Shown here piece by piece: positions 33,735 through 44,482 of a stretch of DNA of 64,000 nt (the stretch's first letter is position 1; every line of letters starts with the position of its first letter). The notes beneath the pieces were generated by a model, which was not told where the DNA came from, made no database searches, and saw only the letters and a list, made by a program, of their open reading frames with translations. The DNA is from Pelagibius sp. (GTDB lineage: Bacteria; Pseudomonadota; Alphaproteobacteria; Kiloniellales; Kiloniellaceae), in the NCBI RefSeq assembly GCF_028281305.1, contig NZ_JANQKD010000016.1, positions 62,001-126,000 on the forward strand. Direction: 5' to 3'. Position numbers and translations under genes: made by a program.

Positions 33735-34795
33735 CGGCGCAACAGAGACAGTTTCTTCTCTACGGACTGATCCTGCTCGGCGGCATCGCCGCGCCCTTCG
33801 TGTTCCCCAACTACACCTTCCAGATCGCCGTCCTCTGGGTGATGATTCTCTTCGCCCTGACCTGGGACATCATGGGCGGGCAGATGGGCTACAACTCGCT
33901 GGGCAACATCTTTTTCTTCGGTGCCGGCATGTACGCCTGCGCCGTCATTCAGATCGGCCTCTACTACAACGTCGGAGAATACACCTCGGCCTACGGCGCG
34001 GTGCGTGTCGATTTCACGCCAGGCCAGTACTACCTCGGCCTGGTGCTCGGCATCCTCGCCTCTGCGGTGATCTCCGCGGTCTTCGCGGTGATCTTCGGCT
34101 GGATCGTCTTCGGCCTGCGCGGGCCGTACTTCGCCATCGGCACGCTGGGCGTGGCCATTGCGGCGGGCGAACTGGTGGGGGCCTGGGACTGGCTGGGCGG
34201 CGGCAGCGGCATCTCCATGCCCACCTACCCCGGCGAGCCCGACGCTCGCGCCAACCTGTTCTACTTCCTCTGTTTCGGCAGCGCGGTCGCCACCTTTCTG
34301 TTCCTCCGGATCCTCTACGCCACCCGTTTCAAGCTGGCGATCAACGCCATCCGCGACGACGAGGCCAAGGCCGAGGCCATGGGGGTTCACACCCTGCGCT
34401 ACAAGATCATCGCCTGGTCCATCGCCGCCTTCTTCCTGGGCATCTCCGGCGCCATCTACGGCAACATGAGCGGCTTCATCGAACCGCTTGAGGTCGCCTT
34501 TCCGACCGTCACCTTCGGCATCTTCATGGTGCTCATGGCCCTTCTGGGCGGCAAGGGCACGCTCTGGGGCCCGGTCCTGGGCGCCACCCTGTTCCACGTG
34601 ATCAAGGAGGTCACCTGGACCCACCTGCTGGGCTGGCAGTGGGTTGCCCTCGGCCTTCTGATCATTATCAACGTGGTCTACTTCCAGCAGGGCCTGCTCG
34701 GCTGGGCGCAGGAAAAGTGGCCGGAAGCCTTCGGCATCCGCGTCGACGAGGACAGCAGCACCGCAAACCGCGAACAACGGAGTGCCGCAGAATGA
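33731..34795 (+). CDS. livM: Liv-type ABC transporter permease (LivM-like)
   Basis: 354 residues, about ten membrane helices. Features: WDIMGGQMGYNSLGNIFFFG, GLRGPYFAIGTLGVAIAAGE, LAINAIRDDEAKAEAMGVHT (coupling loop) and LLGGKGTLWGPVLGATLFHV. A long polar segment near residues 75-90 (VGEYTSAYGAVRVDFTPGQY) is a periplasmic loop. Pairs with LivH. Its stop overlaps the livG ATG. Confidence 0.93.
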   Translation: MTAQQRQFLLYGLILLGGIAAPFVFPNYTFQIAVLWVMILFALTWDIMGGQMGYNSLGNIFFFGAGMYACAVIQIGLYYNVGEYTSAYGAVRVDFTPGQYYLGLVLGILASAVISAVFAVIFGWIVFGLRGPYFAIGTLGVAIAAGELVGAWDWLGGGSGISMPTYPGEPDARANLFYFLCFGSAVATFLFLRILYATRFKLAINAIRDDEAKAEAMGVHTLRYKIIAWSIAAFFLGISGAIYGNMSGFIEPLEVAFPTVTFGIFMVLMALLGGKGTLWGPVLGATLFHVIKEVTWTHLLGWQWVALGLLIIINVVYFQQGLLGWAQEKWPEAFGIRVDEDSSTANREQRSAAE

Positions 34796-35535
34796 CCGAC
34801 ATGATCGAGGTCGCCGGCGTCTCCAAGGCCTTCGGCGGTGTCCAGGCCAACCGCGACGTGTCGCTGCGCGTCCCGCCCGGCAAGATCACCGGCCTGATCG
34901 GGCCCAACGGCTCCGGCAAGACAACGCTGTTCAACTCCATCGTCGGCTATCACCCCATCGACGAGGGCTCGATCCGCTTCGAGGGGCGCGAGATTTCCAG
35001 GCTCCGCGTGCCGCAGATCGCCCGGCTGGGCCTGCTGCGCACCTTCCAGCAGACGCGCATCTATTCCAAGATGGACTGCGTGCAAAACATGCTGATCTCG
35101 GTGCCCCACCGGGAGGCCGGCTGGCGCACGATGTTCACACCCTTCCAGCCGGAGCTCGTGGACAAGGCCGAGCAACTGCTGGAGTTCGTCGGCCTCTACG
35201 CCAAGCGGCGCCTGATCTCGGGCGACCTTTCTTTCGGGCAGCAGAAGCTGCTGGAGTTCGCCATGGCGCTGATGAACGAGCCCAAGGTGCTGCTGCTCGA
35301 CGAACCGACCGCCGGCATCAACCCGACCCTGATCAACGGCCTGATCGACCGGCTGAAACGGGCCAACGAGGAATTCGGGATCACCCTCTTCGTCATCGAA
35401 CACAACATGCGCGTCATCATGAACCTGGCGGAAAACATCTACTGTCTCGCCCACGGCGAACTCCTGGCGGAAGGCCCGCCGGGCGAGATCCAGAACGACC
35501 AGCGGGTCATCGACGCCTACCTGGGGGCCCACTGA
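34792..35535 (+). CDS. livG: Liv-type ABC transporter ATPase (LivG-like)
   Basis: 247 residues. Walker A GLIGPNGSGKTTLFNSI, Q-loop LLRTFQQTRIYSKM, signature GDLSFGQQKLLEFAMAL, Walker B VLLLDEPTAGINPTL and switch His in FVIEHNMRVIM. Length and the FSFGQQK-type signature match the LivG class. ATGA overlaps with both livM and livF. Confidence 0.93.
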   Translation: MTDMIEVAGVSKAFGGVQANRDVSLRVPPGKITGLIGPNGSGKTTLFNSIVGYHPIDEGSIRFEGREISRLRVPQIARLGLLRTFQQTRIYSKMDCVQNMLISVPHREAGWRTMFTPFQPELVDKAEQLLEFVGLYAKRRLISGDLSFGQQKLLEFAMALMNEPKVLLLDEPTAGINPTLINGLIDRLKRANEEFGITLFVIEHNMRVIMNLAENIYCLAHGELLAEGPPGEIQNDQRVIDAYLGAH

Positions 35536-36425
35536 TGGCGCCTGAAAACAACCAATCTGAGAGCAACCAGGAAGACGCCAAGCGGATCCGCGGTTACGGC
35601 CTGGGCGGCGTCGAGACGGTCATCTCCGTCGAGGACGTGAATCGCCAGGCGGCAGCGCTGACTGAGTCCGGCATTCCCGAGGGGCGCATCGCCGCCCTCG
35701 CCACTGGTGAGCCCTATGTCAGCATCGACGGTCTGCGGGCCGGCTACGGCAAGATGGAAATCCTGCATGACTTCAATCTGCAGGTCGGCCGCGGCCAGTC
35801 GCTCTGCCTGATCGGGCCGAACGGGGCCGGAAAGTCCACCGTGCTGCATTCCATCTTCGGCTTCACCAACATCTTCGCCGGCTCCATCACGGTGGGCGGC
35901 CGCGATGTCACGAAGCTCTCCCCCAAGGACAAGCTGCGCACGGCGGGGGTCGCCTACATCCTGCAGGACAAGTCGGTCTTTCCGGCCATGACGGTGGAAG
36001 AGAACCTCTGGATGGGCGGCTACCTGATGGACAGCCCCGCCCAGGCGAGAAAGAAGGCGGAGCAGATCTTCGACAAGTATCCGCGCCTGGCCGAGCGGCG
36101 CGGGCACCAGGCCAAGGTGCTTTCGGGCGGCGAGCGCCGGCTGCTGGAGATTTCCCGCGCTCTGGTCATGGAGCCGGAGGTCCTGCTGGTGGACGAGCCC
36201 TCCATCGGGCTGGAGCCGCGCTTCATCGACATGGTCTTCGAGATCCTGAACGACCTGCAGAAGGGCGAAGGCAAGACCATCATCATGGTGGAGCAGAACG
36301 CCAAGAAGGGCCTGGAGTTTGCCGATATCGGCTATGTGCTGGTCTCCGGCGAGCTTGCCATGGCCGATGCCGGCGACCGCCTGTTGGAGGATCCCCAGGT
36401 CGGGCGCCTGTTCCTCGGCGGGTAA
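35535..36425 (+). CDS. livF: Liv-type ABC transporter ATPase (LivF-like) with N-terminal extension
   Basis: 296 residues, about 60 longer than a usual LivF. The extra N-terminal part (1-60) is hydrophilic: a Glu/Asn-rich start, then KRIRGYGLGGVETVISVEDV and AAALTESGIPEGRIAALATG. The ATPase follows: Walker A CLIGPNGAGKSTVLHSIFG, signature KVLSGGERRLLEISRAL, Walker B VLLVDEPSIGLEPRF, His loop replaced by IIMVEQNAKKGLEF (Gln in place of His, usual for LivF). The start overlaps livG and no closer ATG with a ribosome site is evident, so the extension is probably translated. Last liv gene, 155 bases before coxG. Confidence 0.92.
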   Translation: MAPENNQSESNQEDAKRIRGYGLGGVETVISVEDVNRQAAALTESGIPEGRIAALATGEPYVSIDGLRAGYGKMEILHDFNLQVGRGQSLCLIGPNGAGKSTVLHSIFGFTNIFAGSITVGGRDVTKLSPKDKLRTAGVAYILQDKSVFPAMTVEENLWMGGYLMDSPAQARKKAEQIFDKYPRLAERRGHQAKVLSGGERRLLEISRALVMEPEVLLVDEPSIGLEPRFIDMVFEILNDLQKGEGKTIIMVEQNAKKGLEFADIGYVLVSGELAMADAGDRLLEDPQVGRLFLGG

Positions 36426-36580
36426 CCCTCTTCCCTGCGTTTGACGCATGGCCGCTTGGCCGAAGGTAGGGCTTGAACCCGCGGGGTCGAGCGGCAATGC
36501 TCTGACGCTTATGCAGTGCTGTGTGGGCAATGGCGCGAGCCGCTCCGCCGCCGGCCTTTCGAAAAGGGTTCCTGAAGATC

Positions 36581-37207
36581 ATGCAGATGACCGGCCAGTA
36601 CCGTATCGAGGCGCCGCGCCAGGCGGTTTGGGAAGCGCTCAACGACGTCGAGGTTCTGCGCGCCTGTATTCCGGGCGTGGAAGAGATCGAGAAAACCTCG
36701 GACACCGAGTTTACGGCCAAGGTCAAAGCCAAGGTGGGGCCCGTCTCCGCGCGCTTTGCAGGGGCGGTCACGCTCAGCGACCTGGATCCGCCCAACGGCT
36801 ACACGATTTCCGGCGAGGGCAAGGGCGGCGCAGCCGGCTTTGCCAAGGGGGGTGCCAAGGTGCGCCTGGAAGAAGACGGCGCCGGAACCCTGCTGAACTA
36901 CGATGTCGAGGCCAAGGTCGGCGGCAAGCTGGCCCAGATCGGCTCCCGCCTCATCGACGGGACGGCCAAGAAGATGGCCGACGACTTCTTCTCCCGCTTT
37001 GCGGAGACCGTCGGGGCGCCACCGGCAGAGCCGGCAGCGGCCGAGGCGCCTGCTCCCGGGCCCGCCGCCGCGCCGTCACCGGCACCGGCTGCAGCCGCCG
37101 CCACAGCGGACCCGGATGCCGATGTCGGCGCCGGCGCTTCGCTCGGTGTCTGGGTGACCGGCCTGCTTGTCGTTGTCCTTATCCTGCTTGCGGTCTTTGC
37201 ACTCTGA
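36581..37207 (+). CDS. coxG: CoxG-like SRPBCC protein with C-terminal membrane anchor
   Basis: 208 residues from ATG 36581 (ATG 36587 is also possible). The SRPBCC domain covers 1-150 with the CoxG signature GQYRIEAPRQAVWEALNDVE, VLRACIPGVEEIEKTSDTE, LSDLDPPNGYTISGEGKGGA and VGGKLAQIGSRLIDGTAKKM. A Pro/Ala linker leads to one membrane helix (VWVTGLLVVVLILLAVFAL). CoxG recruits CO dehydrogenase to the inner membrane in Afipia carboxidovorans; here it probably anchors the form II enzyme encoded next. A 226-base gap separates it from coxS. Confidence 0.92.
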   Translation: MQMTGQYRIEAPRQAVWEALNDVEVLRACIPGVEEIEKTSDTEFTAKVKAKVGPVSARFAGAVTLSDLDPPNGYTISGEGKGGAAGFAKGGAKVRLEEDGAGTLLNYDVEAKVGGKLAQIGSRLIDGTAKKMADDFFSRFAETVGAPPAEPAAAEAPAPGPAAAPSPAPAAAAATADPDADVGAGASLGVWVTGLLVVVLILLAVFAL

Positions 37208-37433
37208 GTGAGGTTCGCGCCGTAATCATGGCGTCACAAAACAGCGTTTTCTGGTCGACCTAGACCAAAGTATCAGGCCCGGGACAGCCGCGCCCCTTGA
37301 CCTGAAAATCCTACCGCAACACACTGATTCCCCGCAGAACATACGGCGGCCGCAGGGTACCGACTGGCAATCGGGCGGTTGCAGACAAGAATAACCGGAC
37401 ATTCCGTTCGGAGGTCAATGAAGGGAGATCCCC

Positions 37434-37901
<468 letters not shown>

Positions 37902-37905
37902 GGCC

Positions 37906-40272
37906 ATGACAGACACCGGAATTGGCGCCAGCGTCAAGCGCAAGGAAGACTTCCGTTTCCTGACCGGCGAGGGCCGCTACACCGACGATATCAACCGGCC
38001 GGGCCAGCTTCACGCCTACTTCGTGCGTTCGCCCCACGCCCATGCCGCGGTCAAGAGCGTGAACAAGGCCGACGCCGAAGCCGCCGAGGGCGTTGTCGCC
38101 GTCTTCACGGGCGCCGACATGGCCGCCGACAACGTCGGTTCCCTGCCCTGCGGCTGGGTGGTCAACGACCGCCACGGCGAGCCGCACAAGGCACCGCCGC
38201 ACTTCCCGCTGGTCCGGGACAAGGTGCGTTACGTAGGCGACCATGTGGCGGTCGTCATCGCCAAGACCTATGCCGCCGCCCGCCAGGCCGCAGAGCTGGT
38301 GGAGGTCGACTATGACGAGTTGCCGGCGGTTGCAGAGACCGGCAAGGCCCGCGACGGTTCCGCGGCGCTGCTGCACGAGGAGGCGCCGGGCAATCTCTGC
38401 TACGACTGGGTCCTGGGCGACGAGGCCGAGGCCGATGCCGCCTTCGCCAAGGCGCATCATGTCACCAGGGTCGATCTCGTGAACAACCGGCTGATCCCCA
38501 ACGCCATGGAGCCGCGGGCGGCGATCGGCGAATACGACATGGGGACCGACAGCTACACGCTCTACTCCACCAGCCAGAACCCGCACCTGCTCAAGCTCAT
38601 CCTCTGCGCCTTCGTGCTGGGACTGAACGAGAACAAGCTGCGGGTGATCGCGCCGGATGTCGGCGGCGGCTTCGGCTCCAAGATCTTCTGCTACGCTGAA
38701 GAGACGGTCTGCACCTGGGCCGCCAAAAAGGTAAAGGCGCCGGTGAAGTGGACGGCGGAGCGCACCGAGAGCTTCACCTCCGATGCCCACGGGCGCGACC
38801 ACATCACCCACGCCGAACTGGCGATGGACGAAAACGGCAAGTTCCTGGGCATGAAGGTGGACACCACGGCGAACATGGGCGCCTATCTGTCCAGCTTCTC
38901 GACCTCGGTGCCGACCTACCTCTACGCGACGCTGCTGGCCGGCCAGTACACCACGCCGGTCATCTTTGCCAACGTGAAGGCGGTCTTCACCAACACCGCG
39001 CCTGTCGACGCCTACCGCGGCGCCGGGCGGCCCGAGGCCACCTACGTCGTCGAGCGGCTGGTCGAGGTCGCGGCGCGGGAAATGGGGCTCGACCCCGCCG
39101 AGATCCGGCGCCGGAACTTCATCCAGCCGGACCAGTTCCCCTACCAGACCCCGGTGGCGCTGCAGTACGACATCGGCGACTACGGCGCCTCCCTCGACAA
39201 GGCGCTGGAGATGATCGACTACGACGGCTTCGCGGGCCGCCGTTCGGCCTCCGAGGCCAAGGGCATGCTCCGGGGCATCGGCTTCTCCGCCTATATCGAG
39301 GCCTGCGGCATCGCCCCTTCCGCGGTGGTGGGCTCCCTCGGCGCCGGCGTCGGCCTCTGGGAATCCGCCCAGGTCCGCTTCAACGCGACAGGCTCGGTCT
39401 CGGTCTTCACCGGGGCCCACAGCCACGGCCAGGGCCATGAAACCACCTTCTCGCAGTTGGTGTCCGATACCCTCGGTGTGCCTATCGAGAACGTGGAGAT
39501 CGTGCACGGCGATACCGGATCGATCCCCATGGGCATGGGCACCTACGGCTCGCGATCCCTGGCGGTCGGCGGCTCGGCGATCTCGCGCGCCTGCGACAAG
39601 ATCATCGAGAAGTCGCGCAAGATCGCAGCGCATCTGATGGAAGCTTCGGTGGACGACGTCGAGTTCGAGAACGGTACCTTCCGGGTCGCCGGGACCGACA
39701 AGGAGAAGTCCATCGCCGAGGTCGCCTTCACCGCCTATGTGCCGCACAACTATCCGGAGGGCGTGGAGCCCGGCCTCGACGAGACCGCCTTCTACGACCC
39801 TCTGAACTTCACCTATCCCTCGGGCGTGCACATCTGCGAGGTGGAGATCGACCCCTCCACCGGGGTGACGGAAATCGTCGACTGGGTCGCTGTCGACGAC
39901 TTCGGCAAAATAATCAATCCGATGGTGGTCGAAGGCCAGGTTCACGGGGGCATTGCCCAGGGCGTGGGCCAGGCGCTGCTCGAGAACTGCGTCTACGACG
40001 GCGACAGCGGGCAGCTCCTGACCGGGTCCTACATGGACTACTGCATGCCGCGGGCCGACGACCTGCCGTCTTTCCGCGTCGGCATGACGGAGACGCCCTG
40101 CACCCACAATCCCTTGGGTGTGAAAGGCTGCGGCGAAGCCGGCGCGATTGCCGCCCCGGCCGCCACCATCAACGCCATTACCAATGCGCTCGGCATCCTT
40201 TCCATGGATATGCCCGCCAGCCCCGAGAAGGTCTGGCGCCTGGCCAACCAGCAGAAGATGGCCGCCGAGTAA
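37906..40272 (+). CDS. coxL: Form II molybdenum hydroxylase large subunit (CoxL-like)
   Basis: 788 residues. Molybdopterin-cytosine-dinucleotide enzyme of the xanthine oxidase family. The active-site loop reads AYRGAGR (369-375), the form II signature, not the AYxCSFR with selenylated Cys of genuine form I CO dehydrogenase. Cofactor segments include [30 protein letters not shown] and [11 protein letters not shown] with catalytic Glu744. Form II enzymes have been called putative CODH, but their physiological substrate is often unproven; aromatic or amide-type substrates are equally possible. Starts 4 bases after coxS. Confidence 0.95.
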   Translation: MTDTGIGASVKRKEDFRFLTGEGRYTDDINRPGQLHAYFVRSPHAHAAVKSVNKADAEAAEGVVAVFTGADMAADNVGSLPCGWVVNDRHGEPHKAPPHFPLVRDKVRYVGDHVAVVIAKTYAAARQAAELVEVDYDELPAVAETGKARDGSAALLHEEAPGNLCYDWVLGDEAEADAAFAKAHHVTRVDLVNNRLIPNAMEPRAAIGEYDMGTDSYTLYSTSQNPHLLKLILCAFVLGLNENKLRVIAPDVGGGFGSKIFCYAEETVCTWAAKKVKAPVKWTAERTESFTSDAHGRDHITHAELAMDENGKFLGMKVDTTANMGAYLSSFSTSVPTYLYATLLAGQYTTPVIFANVKAVFTNTAPVDAYRGAGRPEATYVVERLVEVAAREMGLDPAEIRRRNFIQPDQFPYQTPVALQYDIGDYGASLDKALEMIDYDGFAGRRSASEAKGMLRGIGFSAYIEACGIAPSAVVGSLGAGVGLWESAQVRFNATGSVSVFTGAHSHGQGHETTFSQLVSDTLGVPIENVEIVHGDTGSIPMGMGTYGSRSLAVGGSAISRACDKIIEKSRKIAAHLMEASVDDVEFENGTFRVAGTDKEKSIAEVAFTAYVPHNYPEGVEPGLDETAFYDPLNFTYPSGVHICEVEIDPSTGVTEIVDWVAVDDFGKIINPMVVEGQVHGGIAQGVGQALLENCVYDGDSGQLLTGSYMDYCMPRADDLPSFRVGMTETPCTHNPLGVKGCGEAGAIAAPAATINAITNALGILSMDMPASPEKVWRLANQQKMAAE

Positions 40273-40287
40273 GGGGAGACGACAACG

Positions 40288-41082
40288 ATGTACGATTTCA
40301 ACCATCACCGCCCCGGCTCGGTCGCCGAAGCCGCAAGCGCCCTGGCCGGCGCTTCGGACGGCAAACTTCTCGCCGGCGGCATGACCCTGATCGCAACGCT
40401 GAAGCAGCGCCTCGCCAGCCCTTCCGACCTGATTGACCTCGGCGCCATTGCCGAACTGAAGGGAATCAAGGAAGACGGCGGGGCTCTGGTCATCGGCGCG
40501 ATGACGACCCACGCCACCGTGGCCAATGACGCGACGGTGAAAGCCAAGATCCCGGCGCTGGCTGCGCTGGCCGAGGGGATCGGCGACGCCCAGGTCCGCA
40601 ACTGCGGCACCATCGGCGGGTCTATCGCCAACAACGATCCGGCTGCCGACTATCCGGCGGCCGTGGTCGGGCTCGGCGCCACGGTCCACACCGACAAGCG
40701 GCAGATCGCGGCAGACGACTTCTTCACGGGAATGTTCGAAACCGCCCTGGACGAGGGCGAGATCATCACCGCGGTCTCCTTCCCGATCCCGGAAAAGGCC
40801 GGCTATGCCAAGTTCGCCAACCCGGCTTCCCGCTATGCCATTGTCGGCGTCATGGCCGCCAGCGGCCCGGCGGGCACCCGTGTCGCGGTCACCGGCGCCG
40901 GGCCGTCCGTGTTCCGGATCGGCGATGCCGAAGCGGCGCTCGGCAGCGGCTTTTCCGCTGATGCGGTTTCGGGTGTCACCGTGGGCGCGGACGGCCTGAA
41001 CGCCGACATGCATGCCTCGGCTGACTATCGCGCCCATCTGGTCAGTGTGATGCTGCGGCGGGCGGTCGAATCCGCCAGCTGA
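40288..41082 (+). CDS. coxM: Molybdenum hydroxylase, FAD-binding medium subunit (CoxM-like)
   Basis: 264 residues. FAD-binding motifs KLLAGGMTLIATLKQR and NCGTIGGSIANNDPAADYPA are both present, with the C-terminal CO_deh_flav domain (GYAKFANPASRYAIVGVMAA). It passes electrons from the iron-sulfur subunit to the quinone pool or another acceptor. GGGGAGACGACAACG precedes the ATG. A strong terminator follows, so the structural operon ends here. Confidence 0.95.
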   Translation: MYDFNHHRPGSVAEAASALAGASDGKLLAGGMTLIATLKQRLASPSDLIDLGAIAELKGIKEDGGALVIGAMTTHATVANDATVKAKIPALAALAEGIGDAQVRNCGTIGGSIANNDPAADYPAAVVGLGATVHTDKRQIAADDFFTGMFETALDEGEIITAVSFPIPEKAGYAKFANPASRYAIVGVMAASGPAGTRVAVTGAGPSVFRIGDAEAALGSGFSADAVSGVTVGADGLNADMHASADYRAHLVSVMLRRAVESAS

Positions 41083-41103
41083 ACGCCAGCTTGACGTCTG
41101 TGC

Positions 41104-41130
41104 AAGGCCGGGCCCGCTGGGCCCGGCCTT
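41104..41130 (+). terminator. Rho-independent terminator after coxM
   Basis: A 12-bp perfect stem AAGGCCGGGCCC / GGGCCCGGCCTT with a 3-base loop, followed by CGCTTTT. It lies 22 bases past the coxM stop. Confidence 0.85.
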
Positions 41131-41177
41131 CGCTTTTCCGAGTTTGCGGCGGCGCCGGCCCGCGGTAGCTTTCGCCC

Positions 41178-44100
41178 ATGGCCGACCCGCAACGCGAAGC
41201 AACCTCCAAGACAAAGCGACCCTGGCCTCGCCGGCCGGCCCTCGGCCTCACGGTGCTCATCGCTGCCGTCGTCCTGGTAGTGCTGGGGCTGCGCAATGAG
41301 ATCGCGGGCGGACTCCTGCACAGTGTCTTGGAGGACCGCGGCATCGCGGTGGCAGCGCTGGAGGTCGAGCAGCTTTCCCTCAACCGGGCGGTGCTCGGCC
41401 CCCTGGCTCTGGGCGATGCCGAGGAACTGACGGCTGAGCGGATCATCCTGGATCTGGATGTCAGCCTGACGGGCGCGGAAGTCACCGCGGTGACCGTCGA
41501 AGGCCCGGGCCTCTCGATCGATCTCACCGGCCAGGGTCCCCTCTTCGGCAGCCTTCAGGCTGCTATCGATACGCTCCGCGCTCAGGACACGGGGCCGCGC
41601 GCGGAACCCACCACACCAGCCGTCCCGCCGGTCACCCTGAGCGGCGGCCGGGTTGTAGCGATAACCCCGCAGGGCGCTATGGAAGTCTGGCTTGACGGCG
41701 GCCTCGAACGGCAGGCGGACGGCACCCTGGCAGCCACGCTGGCAGCGCGGGCGGACAGCCCCCTGGGCCGGCTTGCCGCCAGTCTGCAAGGGCGGCTCGG
41801 CAGCACGGGAGACTTTGCCGCAAGGGCGCAGATCGACGAGGGCGAGTTCCGCTGGCAGGACTTCGGGATCGGACAGGTCGCCGGCACACTGGCCGTCGCC
41901 CGGCCCGCAGGCGGCACGCCGAGACTGAACAGCAACCTCGCTTTCGAGGATCTTGTCTACCGCCGAGAGGGCGCGCCACCGCTGACCTTCATGCAGGGGC
42001 GCCTGGAAGCGCGCGGCGATCTGAGCGGTCTGACCTTAAGCGCCCGGCTTGACGGCGAAGGCGAAACCATCGTCGTGGACCTGGATGGCGGCCTGGAAGC
42101 CGCCGACCTGTCCGGAGGCGCTGCAACCCGCGAACTCGCCGTCTCTCTCGCCGCCGAGGTCGGCACGCAGGGCGCCCTGGCCGGCCTGCTGGAGCTGCCG
42201 GAACCTGCCCCTGAACAGGGCCAGCTCACCTTCATCGCCGATCTGCGCGCGGATGTGCCGGGATCAGCCCTGCAGCCGCGAGGTCGCAGCAACTCCTGGC
42301 CGGATGCGACCGGGGACGCGCTCGCAGCGCTGATGGAGAGCGGCAACGCCCTGCTGCATGGCGATCTCATTCTGGCCGATGTCGCGCTGTCGGATGGCAG
42401 CGGCGGGATCTCGGCCCACATTCCGCTGATCGCCGATCTGCAGGGCGGCAGGGTGAGCCTGCGCCTGACCGACGACATGGAACTGCGGATCGAAAGCATT
42501 GCCGAACGGACCCTGGCAAGTCTCGGGGTCCTGCGGGAGCATCGGCCGGTTCTGCAATCCGGGTTCTCGCTTTCCGTTTCGGCGTCGCAGCCCAGGCCCG
42601 CCGCGGCCACCATGACGGCCGCCTGGCCGCCCGAGGATGCGCAGGTCACGCTCCCGCTCAGTTTCAGCAGTGAGCAGGGTGTCAGTGCTGAGGCCGTCGC
42701 GTTGGGCCGGGCCACACTGGCGCGCAACGGTCTCCTGAAGCGCTTCAGCGGAACCCTGTCGACGGCGCTCACAGCCGAGCGCTTTGCCGTTGCCGCAGGC
42801 GAGGCCCGCGGGCTGGACGTTGCCCTGCCGCTGCGTGTCGACTTCCGGCCCGGCAGGCTCGAAGCCAGCCTGGACGGCAGCGGCAGCATCGCGGTGCAGC
42901 AGATCGCCGGCCCGCTGCCTCTGCGCTTCAAGGAGCAGACGGCTTTGACGATCACCCAGGCCCGTGTCCGCTGGAGCGAAGAGGACGCCGCCTACAGTTA
43001 CCGCCTGCAGGCCCGCGACCCCTCGGCAGTCCTGGACCTCATCACGGCCGACGAGCGTCTGGAGGTTGGTCTGGAGGACGCCGCCTTTACCCTCGACGGG
43101 CGCTTCGCGGTGGATCGAGGCCACGCTGCCACCGCGGCAGCCAAATTCGGCCGGATCGCCATCCCGGCCTACGGCGTGACGGCTGCAGAGATGACAGCCG
43201 AAAGCGACCTGGACCAGGACCTGCTGCCCGCGCTGGGCCGCTTCTCGATTGCCAGCCTGACGGCGGATCTGACGACCCTTCCCCTGGAAGCCGTCGCTGT
43301 GGACGGTGAGCTGCGGCGTGCAGGCGCCGGCTTCGACCTGACAGCGACGATCGGCCTGGCCGACGGACCGGCGCTTGCCAAGCTGACGGGGCGCTACGAC
43401 GATGCGGGCACCGGCACCGCGCGTGTCATCTTTGACGGTTTGCAGTTTTCACCGGACGGATTGCAGCCGTCGGACATCTCACCGGCCCTTGCGGACCTGG
43501 AAGAAGTGGAAGGCCGTCTCACCGGCGATGCGACGCTGCACTGGCCGATGGACGGCGCTCCCTCCGCAGGGAAAGTCAGAACCGCGGGTCTGTCGTTCCG
43601 AACCCAGGGCGTCGGCATCAAGGGGCTGGCCCTGGATCTCGAACTCGACAGTCTCATGCCGATCGCGAGCAAGTCGGACCAACGTCTGCGCATCGGGGAG
43701 ATCGATGCCGGCGCCCCGATCACGGAGATCGACCTCAGCTTTGGCCTGGACCAACAACCGGACCCGGGCGTCGATCTTTCGGCCGGCAGCTTCCGCCTGG
43801 GCGGCGCGGCCTGGCGGATCGAGCCGACACGGCTGGACCCGGCTGCAGTGGAAAACACCATCGCGCTGGCCACCGAGACCCTGGATCTTGCGACCTTCTT
43901 CGCGCTCATCGAGGTCGAGGGCCTTTCCGGCAGCGGCATTCTGGTTGGCCGTATCCCGATCCGCGTCGGTGAAGCGGGCGTGGTGATCGACAACGGCAAG
44001 CTGGAGGCGCAAGCACCGGGCCGGCTCTCCATTCGCTCCCAGGCACTTATCTCGGCCCTCTCCGGCGGCGGCGAGACGGTGGAACTGGCGATCCGGGCGC

Positions 44101-44330
44101 TGGAGGACTTTCGCTATGACCGGCTCTCCGTGACGGTGAACAAGACGCTGGCCAACGATGCCCAGGTCCTGCTGTCTATCCTGGGCCAGAACCCCGCCGT
44201 CCTGGACGGCCAGCCCTTTCAGTTCAACATCAACCTGGAGAGCAATCTGACCAGCGTCCTCGAGGCCGTCCGCCAGGGCTTCTCCCTGTCCGACGACGCG
44301 CTGCGCCGGGCCTGGCGCCTGCGGCAGTAG
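41178..44330 (+). CDS. ydbH: YdbH-family AsmA-like intermembrane lipid-transport protein
   Basis: 1050 residues. An N-terminal membrane anchor (LGLTVLIAAVVLVVLGL, about 18-35) is followed by a very long periplasmic part made of short repetitive beta strands, as in AsmA/TamB/YhdP bridge proteins. The C-terminal portion (residues about 860-1045, ending in the QFNINLESNLTSVLEAVRQG region) matches the YdbH type. The call rests mainly on the next two genes, which encode YnbE- and YdbL-like proteins in the E. coli order ydbH-ynbE-ydbL. It should span the periplasm as a hydrophobic groove for phospholipids. Confidence 0.82.
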   Translation: MADPQREATSKTKRPWPRRPALGLTVLIAAVVLVVLGLRNEIAGGLLHSVLEDRGIAVAALEVEQLSLNRAVLGPLALGDAEELTAERIILDLDVSLTGAEVTAVTVEGPGLSIDLTGQGPLFGSLQAAIDTLRAQDTGPRAEPTTPAVPPVTLSGGRVVAITPQGAMEVWLDGGLERQADGTLAATLAARADSPLGRLAASLQGRLGSTGDFAARAQIDEGEFRWQDFGIGQVAGTLAVARPAGGTPRLNSNLAFEDLVYRREGAPPLTFMQGRLEARGDLSGLTLSARLDGEGETIVVDLDGGLEAADLSGGAATRELAVSLAAEVGTQGALAGLLELPEPAPEQGQLTFIADLRADVPGSALQPRGRSNSWPDATGDALAALMESGNALLHGDLILADVALSDGSGGISAHIPLIADLQGGRVSLRLTDDMELRIESIAERTLASLGVLREHRPVLQSGFSLSVSASQPRPAAATMTAAWPPEDAQVTLPLSFSSEQGVSAEAVALGRATLARNGLLKRFSGTLSTALTAERFAVAAGEARGLDVALPLRVDFRPGRLEASLDGSGSIAVQQIAGPLPLRFKEQTALTITQARVRWSEEDAAYSYRLQARDPSAVLDLITADERLEVGLEDAAFTLDGRFAVDRGHAATAAAKFGRIAIPAYGVTAAEMTAESDLDQDLLPALGRFSIASLTADLTTLPLEAVAVDGELRRAGAGFDLTATIGLADGPALAKLTGRYDDAGTGTARVIFDGLQFSPDGLQPSDISPALADLEEVEGRLTGDATLHWPMDGAPSAGKVRTAGLSFRTQGVGIKGLALDLELDSLMPIASKSDQRLRIGEIDAGAPITEIDLSFGLDQQPDPGVDLSAGSFRLGGAAWRIEPTRLDPAAVENTIALATETLDLATFFALIEVEGLSGSGILVGRIPIRVGEAGVVIDNGKLEAQAPGRLSIRSQALISALSGGGETVELAIRALEDFRYDRLSVTVNKTLANDAQVLLSILGQNPAVLDGQPFQFNINLESNLTSVLEAVRQGFSLSDDALRRAWRLRQ

Positions 44331-44482
44331 ACCGCCTCCAACTGAAAATACCGGCGGGGATAAACCGCGGCCCGCTGCCGTATGACCCCTTGCACCATAG
44401 GGTCGTTGGATAAGAATCCGGCAGACTGCTATGCTGTCAAAGGTTGAGACATCAGGCGCGATTCGTAAGGGGAGAACAGGCT

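Noticed and set aside
36460-36500. tRNA-like segment (GGGTTCAAGCCC and a nearby CCA on the - strand)
   Set aside because: The T-arm stem does not pair properly and no anticodon or D-arm can be folded from the flanking bases.
37906-40272. Genuine form I CO dehydrogenase
   Set aside because: The active-site loop is AYRGAGR, without the Cys of AYxCSFR, and gene order is S-L-M, both marks of form II.
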